From the NCBI GenBank assembly GCA_964453995.1, contig CAYVQC010000008.1:1-64000 (forward strand): DNA of 64,000 bases, in the 5' to 3' direction. This DNA comes from SKVR01 sp964453995 (GTDB lineage Bacteria > Bacteroidota > Bacteroidia > Bacteroidales > UBA7960). Below, piece after piece: positions 6,996 through 14,838 of the stretch. The notes beneath the pieces were generated by a model, which worked only from the letters and a program-made list of their open reading frames with translations, had not been told where the DNA came from and did no database searches. A program made the translations under genes and the position numbers. Position 1 is the first letter of the stretch. Every line of letters starts with the position of its first letter.

Positions 6996-9983
6996 TTATC
7001 CTTTCGCATTAACCTCATAACAGAAACCATCGGGTATAGCAACCCTTACCCTTGTTCCTGCAGGCACATTACTCCCATTGGTGAGATCTTCAATGTGGAA
7101 TTGAATTTTTTCGCTATTATAATGGTTTAGGATGGCAAATAGCTTTTGCGCAATCATGAGCCCCTTTCCTGTTGAGCCTCCATTATTTTCAGCGGCCTTA
7201 CGTCGCCCTATACCATTATCCTCAACTTCTATCAAAACCTTGTTTTGTTGGCGTTTTACCCTGATGGAAACCTTACCCTGGTCATATCGGGGTAGTATAC
7301 CGTGCTTGAGCGCATTTTCGACCAGTGTTTGCAAAAACAGCCGCGGCACATAAGTGCGGTTGCCAACGTTCTCATCTATAATAATTTCATAGTCGAAGAC
7401 ATCTTTGTAACGTTGTTTTTGAAGCAGGAGGTAGTTTTGGGTAAGATTGATCTCTTCTGCAAGGCTGGCATAAGGTTCTTCGTTATTATAAAAAGCCTGG
7501 CGTATCAGCCTGGATAATATGATCAGTATATCGTATGCTTCCTGACGGTTGCCTTGCAACACCGATAGAGCAACAGAATTAAGGATGTTAAAAATAAAAT
7601 GAGGATCTGTTTGGGCTCTTAAGGCTTCCAGGCGGAGCTCTGCCAGTTGTTTTTCGTTGACCATTTGTTTCCAGCGTACCTTGCGGCGATAACTGCTAAT
7701 GCCCAGGGCGATTCCTGCTGACACGAAAATAATGAGTAACACCATAACCCAATGGAAGGTACTGGTTTGCCACCATGCCTGCCGGATCTCAAAGCTTAGC
7801 TCTACTGGCTGATTACTCCATTCACCGTCATGCCGGGTTGCATCAAGCATAAAGGTATAGCTACCGGCAGGAAGATAGGTATAGTTCACGAACCGCTCAC
7901 TGATTCCTTCCGACCAGTTTTCATTTAATTCTTTGATCTTGTACCTGTATTTTACGGCCCGGGGCTTAAGAGTGGTAATTACTTTATAAGCAAAACGGAT
8001 ATTGTTTTGCCAGTGTTCAAATACTATTGGGCTGCTACCAGAAATCTCTGTATTTTCCCATTTATTGTCCTTATCCCGGAAAGACAAGCCTGTAATAATA
8101 GCCTGGCGGGGTGAAGGTGCAGGATAAGTATGGGAGTTTGGATCGAAATTGACAATATGCCGTTGCGTGCAAAACCAAATGGAGCCATCGGCAGCCAGGT
8201 TGCTTCCGTTTTGCTGAACTTCAAGCCCTGGAAATCCTTCGTCTTCCCCATAAAAATCAATGTTCACCTCTCCTGTTCGGTAGAAATCTTCCAGGTCCAG
8301 GTACCCCATCTCCCCGATCATACCAATAAATAACCCGGTGGAATCTATGGCTACTATGTCTTTTACCTGCCTGTTCAGGGTTGAGGGAGCTATTTTGATC
8401 ACTGTATCGGTGTAGTCATAAAAGAACAAACCTTCGGGATTACCCAGCCACATATTGCCTTTGTGATCTCTTTCCATGGTAACTGCACCCTTATCAAAAG
8501 GAATCTCATCCGCAGGTAAATGTGTAATCTTTTCACCGTCCCAGAGGCTTATCCCGGCAACGTTGCTCAACCAGGTAACACCGTTCTTATCGGTATGTGA
8601 ACATACCATAATTCCGTGCTTATCGCCGGGCTGAAGGGGATAGGTGTTTATCCTTCCAAGGGTATCTATCACGGTAAAGGAGTCAACATGAATCAGGATG
8701 ATACTTTTGTCAGCAGGATGCTCATGGGCACCCAGGACAAAAGTTCGGGGTACACCTTCAAAGAGCCGGGCCTGTCCGTTTTCAATCTTTACTACTCCTG
8801 AGTTATGGGGCTTCCAGATGTTGCCTTTATGATCGCGCATGCTCCCCATGTAAAACATGGCGGCTGCCGCACTATCAGACAACCCTTTTACAGGCATCTT
8901 GCGAAATGTTGCACCATCATACAGAAACAAGCCTTCGCCATAGCTTCCAACCCACAATCCTCTGCCAGGTTCTTCCGTTACTGACCAGGGATAGGAAGGA
9001 GCACCTTCAGAAGGACCAAGACTAATAAAATCTCCTGTAATAATTTTAAGTGCCCCTCCTTCTCCTGTTACCCACAAACTACCTTCCCTGTCTTTAAATA
9101 ATTGATTTACAATATGAAGGTCAAAGGCAAACCGCTGGCTTTTCCCATTGATGTGGGCTGTTATTTCATTATGGTTTTTCAGGGTATAATATTCATCTCT
9201 GGAAACGAAAAGAACCAGCCGTCCATTCTTTTCCCATTCAAGAGAAAATTCATCCACCAATGTAAAACCCTTTCTTTCCAGCAAAAACACGCTATCTTCT
9301 GTCTGAATGGCAACCAGGTCTTTCCCGGCATAGGTAGCAATACCCTTTCTTCCTTTTGCCAGGGGGGTAGCAACTCCTTCTGTAAAAGTTACCATTTCTC
9401 CAGACAGCCTGTTGTAAAACAACAGCTCTCTGTAATCATCAGAAACCCATGCCGTGCGAAAGTTATGTGCTGATATACCTGGAAAGAGGGTATCAGCATT
9501 GACATAATTTCCATCTTTAAAAGCAACGGCCGGTTGGTTAGTAGCAGAAATAAGTACCCAGCCATCAGGAAGGTGGGTAACAGGGAAAGGAGAGCCAGAT
9601 GCAGTCCAGTATTGAAAATAACTCCCTTCAGGATGGGGAAAAGATTCAAATTCATTGCCATCCCAAACGGCAAGTCCCGACCGGGTAAGTACATAAATAT
9701 CGCCCTGGGGTGACTGACTGACAGCACATACATGATTCTCGGGCAAACCATCAGCAATATAAAAATTTTCAAATTCAACACCGTCGAAACGGCTTAGCCC
9801 AGCTTTTGTGCCTATCCACATATAACCCTGTTCGTCCTGGAAAACTGCTGTAACCTGGTTCTGGGCCAACCCCTGGCGGGTAGTATATTCCTCGTAAGAT
9901 GGTGCCTGGGAAAAAGCAGATGCTTTTGCGAGCATTAGCAAAAGGATCATCTTATACCATACCAATGAGGAATTGATTTTCAT
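6996..9983 (-). CDS. ligand-binding two-component sensor histidine kinase (beta-propeller, Y_Y_Y, LytS-type kinase)
   Basis: I take the start at 9983 because it gives a signal peptide (MILLLMLAKASAFSQ) straight before the first propeller repeat; an upstream in-frame ATG at 10100 would add 39 unlikely residues. The 995-residue protein has many two-component propeller repeats in the periplasm, such as DEQGYMWIGTKAGLSRFDG. A Y_Y_Y-type domain follows (YRYKIKELNENWSEG, YTFMLDATRHDGEW), then one membrane span (FHWVMVLLIIFVSAGIALGI). The cytoplasmic kinase has the phospho-acceptor near His795 in DPHFIFN (usually NPHFLFN), an N box LVENALKHG, and a G-box. The LytTR regulator at 13841-14587 is its likely partner, although the selenium operon lies between them. 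Signal unknown. Confidence 0.88.
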   Translation of the reverse strand: MKINSSLVWYKMILLLMLAKASAFSQAPSYEEYTTRQGLAQNQVTAVFQDEQGYMWIGTKAGLSRFDGVEFENFYIADGLPENHVCAVSQSPQGDIYVLTRSGLAVWDGNEFESFPHPEGSYFQYWTASGSPFPVTHLPDGWVLISATNQPAVAFKDGNYVNADTLFPGISAHNFRTAWVSDDYRELLFYNRLSGEMVTFTEGVATPLAKGRKGIATYAGKDLVAIQTEDSVFLLERKGFTLVDEFSLEWEKNGRLVLFVSRDEYYTLKNHNEITAHINGKSQRFAFDLHIVNQLFKDREGSLWVTGEGGALKIITGDFISLGPSEGAPSYPWSVTEEPGRGLWVGSYGEGLFLYDGATFRKMPVKGLSDSAAAAMFYMGSMRDHKGNIWKPHNSGVVKIENGQARLFEGVPRTFVLGAHEHPADKSIILIHVDSFTVIDTLGRINTYPLQPGDKHGIMVCSHTDKNGVTWLSNVAGISLWDGEKITHLPADEIPFDKGAVTMERDHKGNMWLGNPEGLFFYDYTDTVIKIAPSTLNRQVKDIVAIDSTGLFIGMIGEMGYLDLEDFYRTGEVNIDFYGEDEGFPGLEVQQNGSNLAADGSIWFCTQRHIVNFDPNSHTYPAPSPRQAIITGLSFRDKDNKWENTEISGSSPIVFEHWQNNIRFAYKVITTLKPRAVKYRYKIKELNENWSEGISERFVNYTYLPAGSYTFMLDATRHDGEWSNQPVELSFEIRQAWWQTSTFHWVMVLLIIFVSAGIALGISSYRRKVRWKQMVNEKQLAELRLEALRAQTDPHFIFNILNSVALSVLQGNRQEAYDILIILSRLIRQAFYNNEEPYASLAEEINLTQNYLLLQKQRYKDVFDYEIIIDENVGNRTYVPRLFLQTLVENALKHGILPRYDQGKVSIRVKRQQNKVLIEVEDNGIGRRKAAENNGGSTGKGLMIAQKLFAILNHYNSEKIQFHIEDLTNGSNVPAGTRVRVAIPDGFCYEVNAKG

Positions 9984-10177
9984 AGCTATCTTTTTTGTAC
10001 CCCTTAAGAATAAAACACCTTTCCCAACGCAGGTATATTTTGGGGGAAAAACCTTTGCCTGATTGTTTATCAAAACGGTTGATCTCATAAAGCCAATCAT
10101 TCATACAATTTTTCCGGCCATTCCTTCAATAAACCCTTCCACCCACTTCGGCATATCATCCTTTTTGTAATTTTACA

Positions 10178-10185
10178 CAAAAATA
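10178..10185 (-). promoter_or_regulatory. candidate -7 box upstream of the sensor kinase
   Basis: CAAAAATA on the plus strand reads TATTTTTG on the minus strand, matching TAnnTTTG. It would give a leader of about 190 bases. No well-spaced -33 box was found. Confidence 0.3.
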
Positions 10186-10226
10186 TCTAAAAAAACAAAA
10201 ATCTACATACAGCAATTGGGAATATT

Positions 10227-10263
10227 TTGCCCGGCTCCATGCGCGCTAAAAGGAGCCGGGCAA
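10227..10263. repeat. 12-bp perfect GC-rich inverted repeat
   Basis: TTGCCCGGCTCC (10227-10238) and GGAGCCGGGCAA (10252-10263) are exact inverted repeats around a 13-base loop. It is far more GC-rich than its surroundings and has no clear U-run on either strand, so it is not a standard terminator. It may be a transcript-stabilising or regulatory hairpin, or a REP-like repeat. Confidence 0.6.
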
Positions 10264-10307
10264 TTAGGGGTTTCCCAAATAGGTTCACCAGGGCCTGAAG
10301 AGTATGC

Positions 10308-10329
10308 AAATCACAACCAAATCACAACC
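10308..10329. repeat. perfect tandem 11-mer
   Basis: AAATCACAACC is repeated twice head to tail (10308-10318, 10319-10329). The 11-base period is about one helical turn, so two proteins could bind on the same face. It lies upstream of the mnmH promoter. Confidence 0.5.
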
Positions 10330-10485
10330 CCGGCAGCATCACTTTATCTTTTTACATCTTTTTGTTTGCCCACCCCAGTTTGTCTTCCGGAATTTATATC
10401 CTTATAAACCATAGTGAAACCCTGGAAATGCACCCCAAAGATGCACTTACTGCCATATTCTGTTCCAACACCAACAAATAACTCC

Positions 10486-10493
10486 TAAATTTG
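10486..10493 (+). promoter_or_regulatory. -7 box of the selenium operon
   Basis: TAAATTTG matches the Bacteroidetes -7 consensus exactly, 59 bases before the mnmH start. The -33 region is weak. Confidence 0.45.
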
Positions 10494-10551
10494 CTCTTCA
10501 TTACATCATCAATCAATCTGAACCTATTTTCCAATTACTCCAAAATCTTTT

Positions 10552-11595
10552 ATGCCCCATATCTCCATAATCCAACCTGCGGAATTTCTTAAACTGGCAA
10601 GCTCAATACCGGTCATTGATGTGCGCTCTCCGGGAGAGTATGCCGTAGGACATATCCCCGGTGCCTTTAATATTCCCCTGTTTTCTGATGAGGAGCGTGC
10701 TGTGGTAGGAACCCTTTACAAACAGTCGGGAAGGGAAGCAGCCATTTTTGAAGGGTTTGGCATTGTAGGACCAAAGATGCAGCAATTCATCAGGCAGGCA
10801 CGTCAGGTGTCTCCCTCCCGAAAACTGCTGATCCATTGCTGGCGCGGGGGTATGCGTTCGGAGAATATGGCCTGGCTTATGCATACGGCAGGCTTTACTG
10901 TAAAAGTACTTCAGGGTGGTTATAAAGCCTATCGAAGATATATCAGGGAGATGTGGAGCCGGCCCGCACCGATGGTGGTGGTATCGGGAAAAACCGGAAC
11001 CGGCAAAACGGAGATCCTGCACCACATCAACGATTCTGGTCAGCAGGTGCTTGATCTGGAGGGATATGCCCACCATAAAGGATCAGCTTTTGGGGCCATT
11101 GGAGAAACACCCCAACCCACCAATGAGCAGTTTGAGAATGATATTGCCGCCCAATGGCTGGGTTTCGATCACAGCAAGCCGGTTTGGATTGAAGATGAGA
11201 GCCGCTTCATTGGCAGTGTGTGGTTGCCCGATTCACTTTACGCTGCCAAACAACAGGCTCTTACCCTATGCGTGGATATGCCCAAAGCCCTTCGCATAAC
11301 CCGCCTGACTAAGGATTATGCAGGATTCCCCAAAGAACAGCTGATCCACTCGGTAGAAAAGATCGGCAAGCGCATAGGATGGGATAATATGAAGCAAGCC
11401 ATCGAGGCTATTCACTCAGGAAACTTTGAAAAAGCCATTGACATTGCCCTGGCCTATTACGATAAAACATACGCCTTCGATCTTACGCAAAAAAATAAAA
11501 GAAGGGTTATCATGATTCCTGTAAAAACGGCTGATGCTTCCGCCATTGCGCAACAATTGCTTTTAGTGCCGGCTGTTCAACAACTAATAAAGTAA
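10552..11595 (+). CDS. mnmH: tRNA 2-selenouridine synthase
   Basis: MnmH (SelU/YbbB) replaces sulfur with selenium at the 2-thiouridine of the tRNA wobble position, using selenophosphate and passing through a geranylated intermediate. The 347-residue protein has an N-terminal rhodanese domain (about 1-130) starting with VIDVRSPGEYAVGHIPGA. Its catalytic Cys96 is in HCWRGGMRSENM. A P-loop domain follows with GKTGTGKT at 146-153. The length is close to the E. coli enzyme (about 360). The next gene, a NifS-SelD fusion, starts four bases after the stop, so the two are co-transcribed and the fused protein probably feeds this enzyme. Confidence 0.95.
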   Translation: MPHISIIQPAEFLKLASSIPVIDVRSPGEYAVGHIPGAFNIPLFSDEERAVVGTLYKQSGREAAIFEGFGIVGPKMQQFIRQARQVSPSRKLLIHCWRGGMRSENMAWLMHTAGFTVKVLQGGYKAYRRYIREMWSRPAPMVVVSGKTGTGKTEILHHINDSGQQVLDLEGYAHHKGSAFGAIGETPQPTNEQFENDIAAQWLGFDHSKPVWIEDESRFIGSVWLPDSLYAAKQQALTLCVDMPKALRITRLTKDYAGFPKEQLIHSVEKIGKRIGWDNMKQAIEAIHSGNFEKAIDIALAYYDKTYAFDLTQKNKRRVIMIPVKTADASAIAQQLLLVPAVQQLIK

Positions 11596-11599
11596 TGCC

Positions 11600-13819
11600 A
11601 TGAACAAAATGATCTATCTGGATTATAACGCTACCACACCTGTTGATGCCGAAGCAAGACAGGCCATGCAGCCCTTTCTCGACCATATATTTGGGAATCC
11701 TTCCAGCACCCATGGTTACGGGGTTGAGGCACGAAAGGCGGTGGAGGAGGCACGAAACAATGTGGCAAAGCTGATTAATGCAGCACCCCATGAGATCATT
11801 TTTACCAGTGGAGGAACCGAGGCAAGCAACTTTGCCATCAAAGGTGTGGCTTACCAGAACCGCTACAAGGGAAACCATATCATCACCACCCAAATTGAGC
11901 ATCCTGCCACCTCAGAAGTTTGCCTTTTTCTTGAGTCTGAAGGCTTCAGGGTGTCTTATATTGAAGTTGATAAAAAAGGTATAGTAAATTTGGATGAACT
12001 GAGGGCTGCCATCACTCCCTCCACCATACTCATCAGTGTTATGCATGCCAACAACGAAACCGGGGTGATACAACCCATTGAAGAGATAGGAAAACTGGCC
12101 AGGCAGCACAACATTTTATTCCACTGCGATGCAGCACAATCAGCCGGAAAAATCCCTGTTGATGTAACTGCCATGCAAGTTGACTTACTCTCACTGGCGG
12201 GACACAAATTTTATGCACCAAAGGGAATAGGTGCACTATACCTGAAAAGTGGAATCAAACTGCAAAAACTGATACATGGTGCCAGCCACGAACAAAATTT
12301 GCGTGCGGGTACTGAAAATATCCTGGAAATTGCCGGTTTGGGTGCCGCGGCAAAAGTTGCATTGAGAGATATGAAGGATAATGCGCGGCAAATGAAACTT
12401 ACGCGCGATCTGCTCCATGATTTGTTAAAAAAAGAGATCCCAACAATACACCTCAATGGTGCCCCCGATCACTTACTGCCAAACACGCTAAACATCAGCT
12501 TTCCCGCAGTAGAAGCCAACCTTTTGCTGGATGAACTTACCGCAATAGCAGCCTCTGCCGGTGCGGCCTGCCACTCAGACAGTATTGACATCTCGCCCGT
12601 ACTCAGAGCTATGAAAATACCACCGGATATAGCAAAGGGCACCATCCGCTTTTCTACCGGTAAGCATACCACGGAGGAGGAAATCAGGGAGGCTGCCCGT
12701 CAGATCATCGCTGCTGTGAAACGGTTGCAGCCGGAAGAAAATGTTAGTCCTGAACCTTTCGCACTGGAAACAGGGCCGGTAAAGCTTACCCGCTACACCC
12801 AGGGACTGGGTTGTGCATGTAAGATCAGGCCTCAGTACCTTGAACGGGTATTGCAAAATATGCCTGCCATAACCGACCCCAATGTTTTGGTGGAAGCGTC
12901 GGCCTGCGACGATGCTGCCGTTTACCGGATCAACGATCATACTGCTGTAGTGCAAACAGTAGATTTTTTCACCCCTGTTGTAGATGACCCGTGGTCTTTT
13001 GGAGCTATTGCAGCAGCCAACGCCCTCAGTGATATTTATGCTATGGGGGCAAAACCTCTTTTCGCCCTCAACATCGTGGGCTTTCCCAGCAACCGCCTGC
13101 CAGAGCAAGTGCTGCGCGATATTCTCAAAGGCGCTTCAGATAAAGCTGCCGAAGCGGGTATCTCAATCCTGGGGGGACACACGATAGAAGACCCGGAACC
13201 CAAATTTGGCATGGTTGTAACCGGGATTATACATCCTGAAAACATACTCACCAATATTGGCGCACAACCCGGCGATGTCCTCGTGCTGACCAAACCCATT
13301 GGTACCGGTATCATTTCTACTGCAGTGAAGCGCAACATGGCCGATGGGGAAATCGCCCGTAAAGCATTTGAGGTAATGAGTACCCTCAACAATGGGGCAG
13401 CAGAAGCTATGGAAGGATTTAATGTGCATGCCTGCACAGATGTTACCGGTTTTGGGCTGTTGGGACACCTGAGTGAAATGGTAGGAGACACAAATGTTTC
13501 CTGCGAAATAGATGCAACACGGATACCCCTGATAGAAGGCACGGAAGAACTGGTGTTGGCAGGGGCAGTACCCGGTGGTACACGAAACAATATGGCATTT
13601 GTGGCATCCAGGGTAGAATGGCCCCCGCATATCCCCGACCATCTGAAACTTATGCTGTGCGACGCCCAAACATCAGGTGGGCTTTTGGTAGCCTTGCCTC
13701 CCGACCAGGCTGCTATCTATTGCCAAAAACTGCAGGAAAAAAGTTCCTTTGCAGCTTGCATCATCGGCAACTTCACAGAAAAAGGAGAGAAAAGGGTGAG
13801 GGTAATATATCCATCCTAA
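11600..13819 (+). CDS. selD: fused NifS-like cysteine desulfurase/selenocysteine lyase and selenophosphate synthetase
   Basis: This 739-residue protein joins two complete enzymes. Residues 1 to about 385 are a class V aminotransferase of the NifS/IscS type: TSGGTEASN, PLP-binding Lys203 in LAGHKFYAPKGIGALYL, and active-site Cys324 in SAGAACHSDS. From about 393 to 739 it is SelD. QGLGCACK holds Cys405 and Lys408, matching Cys17 and Lys20 of E. coli SelD, and it is followed by DDAAVY, TVDFFTPVVDDPWSFG, ILGGHTIEDPE and TDVTGFGLLGH. Both active sites look intact. The natural reading is that the first half releases reduced selenium and the second half makes selenophosphate from it with ATP. The SelD cysteine is encoded by TGT, not a selenocysteine UGA. 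Selenium preference of the NifS half is inferred. I recall NifS-SelD fusions being reported elsewhere but cannot verify that here. Confidence 0.93.
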   Translation: MNKMIYLDYNATTPVDAEARQAMQPFLDHIFGNPSSTHGYGVEARKAVEEARNNVAKLINAAPHEIIFTSGGTEASNFAIKGVAYQNRYKGNHIITTQIEHPATSEVCLFLESEGFRVSYIEVDKKGIVNLDELRAAITPSTILISVMHANNETGVIQPIEEIGKLARQHNILFHCDAAQSAGKIPVDVTAMQVDLLSLAGHKFYAPKGIGALYLKSGIKLQKLIHGASHEQNLRAGTENILEIAGLGAAAKVALRDMKDNARQMKLTRDLLHDLLKKEIPTIHLNGAPDHLLPNTLNISFPAVEANLLLDELTAIAASAGAACHSDSIDISPVLRAMKIPPDIAKGTIRFSTGKHTTEEEIREAARQIIAAVKRLQPEENVSPEPFALETGPVKLTRYTQGLGCACKIRPQYLERVLQNMPAITDPNVLVEASACDDAAVYRINDHTAVVQTVDFFTPVVDDPWSFGAIAAANALSDIYAMGAKPLFALNIVGFPSNRLPEQVLRDILKGASDKAAEAGISILGGHTIEDPEPKFGMVVTGIIHPENILTNIGAQPGDVLVLTKPIGTGIISTAVKRNMADGEIARKAFEVMSTLNNGAAEAMEGFNVHACTDVTGFGLLGHLSEMVGDTNVSCEIDATRIPLIEGTEELVLAGAVPGGTRNNMAFVASRVEWPPHIPDHLKLMLCDAQTSGGLLVALPPDQAAIYCQKLQEKSSFAACIIGNFTEKGEKRVRVIYPS

Positions 13820-13840
13820 GGGTGAAGAAAGACAGGTCTT

Positions 13841-14587
13841 TTACCTGAGCCGCTCTTCCAGTTCCCTGAGGCGATTGCGGGTAATGGGAAAAGAAAGAGA
13901 GTTGCCATTGGCATTGATGGTACATTGCAAAGTTCTTCGATCTACCTTGAACAACAGCGAAAGATTGATAACCACCGACCTGCTGATGCGAAAAAATTCA
14001 CCCGGTGGCAGCAGTTTTTCTACCGCACCCAGGTTTACGGACACAACTTCTTTGTGCCCATTCTTCAGGAACAGCTCTGAATAGTTCATATCAGCCTGCA
14101 CATACAACAGATCATGAGGATTGAGCATAATGAATCCATTGCGGCTGGTAAAACGGATCCGCCAGGGTTCATCGGTATTGGAATGTTGATTTTCTTCTGT
14201 TATTGATTTTGCTTTTAGGGCAAGTACCTTGTTAATGGCCTGGTCCAGCTCCCTTTTATCTACAGGCTTTAGTAAAAAATCTGTTGCGGCAAGACGTAAA
14301 GCGGGTATAGCATACTTGGCATGTCCGGTAGAAAAGATGATGTGTGTATCCAGGTTGAGCCGGCTGATCTCTTCGGCTATCGATATACCGCTGTCGCCAG
14401 GCATTTCCACATCAAGGAAAACAACATCCGGTTTAAAACTGATGATCCCGGGGATGGCATCTTTTGCTCTGCCCGATTTTTTAACTTCTTCAATGGCAGG
14501 ATGCTCAGAAAGAAAATGAGCCAACAGCTCACACGAACGGGGTTCATCGTCAACGACAAAAGCATTCAATTTAATATTTTTTTCCAT
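13841..14587 (-). CDS. LytTR-family response regulator
   Basis: This 248-residue protein has a receiver domain (about 6-120) with the acidic pocket VVDDE, phospho-acceptor Asp59 in FLDVEMPGDSG and the conserved Lys in FLLKPVDK. A C-terminal LytTR DNA-binding domain follows (about 145-248: DLLYVQADMNYSELFLKNG, FFRISRSVVINLSLL). LytTR regulators are phosphorylated by LytS-type kinases and bind direct repeats in promoters. The best local partner is the sensor at 6996-9983, same strand, on the other side of the selenium operon. Its 3' end is 21 bases from the convergent selD fusion. Targets unknown. Confidence 0.92.
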   Translation of the reverse strand: MEKNIKLNAFVVDDEPRSCELLAHFLSEHPAIEEVKKSGRAKDAIPGIISFKPDVVFLDVEMPGDSGISIAEEISRLNLDTHIIFSTGHAKYAIPALRLAATDFLLKPVDKRELDQAINKVLALKAKSITEENQHSNTDEPWRIRFTSRNGFIMLNPHDLLYVQADMNYSELFLKNGHKEVVSVNLGAVEKLLPPGEFFRISRSVVINLSLLFKVDRRTLQCTINANGNSLSFPITRNRLRELEERLR

Positions 14588-14654
14588 AAAAACACTTTTT
14601 CCGACAATTTAACCCATCTATTATCCGCTTTGTCGATTTAATGTAAATTTTTTT

Positions 14655-14662
14655 CAAATATA
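14655..14662 (-). promoter_or_regulatory. -7 box of the LytTR regulator gene
   Basis: Reads TATATTTG on the minus strand, an exact TAnnTTTG match, giving a leader of about 60 bases. The -33 box is unclear. Confidence 0.4.
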
Positions 14663-14748
14663 GTAATTATCGCAACAAATAACCACCACGATAAATTTAA
14701 AAATGTGTCGTCCATTTTTTTACTATTTTTATCGCTCCCGGCTACCCA

Positions 14749-14800
14749 TTGCAGTTCAGCCAAACTGCAACGGGATATCCCGGAGCTTGTGCTTACAAGC
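14749..14800. repeat. three contiguous perfect hairpins
   Basis: Three perfect dyads follow each other within 52 bases: TTGCAGTT/AACTGCAA (14749-14756, 14763-14770), the 12-base palindrome CGGGATATCCCG (14771-14782), and GCTTGT/ACAAGC (14785-14790, 14795-14800). GCAACG flanks the second and third hairpins as a direct repeat. This sits between a divergent regulator and peptidase gene and looks like a REP/MITE-type unit or a structured RNA element. Confidence 0.55.
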
Positions 14801-14838
14801 CGCAACGATACAAATGAATAATCCTAATATTACCTGTT

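Larger units (their letters stand above)
9984..10551. other. 568-base gene-free region with hairpin and tandem repeat
   Basis: This region separates the leftward sensor kinase from the rightward selenium operon. It contains a minus-strand -7 box at 10178-10185, a 12-bp perfect hairpin at 10227-10263, a perfect 11-base tandem repeat at 10308-10329, and a plus-strand -7 box at 10486-10493. Short ORFs here are not supported. No known riboswitch is recognised. Confidence 0.6.

Noticed and set aside
10216..10407. 63-codon plus-strand ORF in the kinase-mnmH gap
   Set aside because: It runs through the perfect hairpin and the tandem repeat and has no protein-like composition.
12784..12840. Possible selenocysteine codon in the SelD active site
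   Set aside because: The codons for the two active-site-loop cysteines are both TGT, not TGA.
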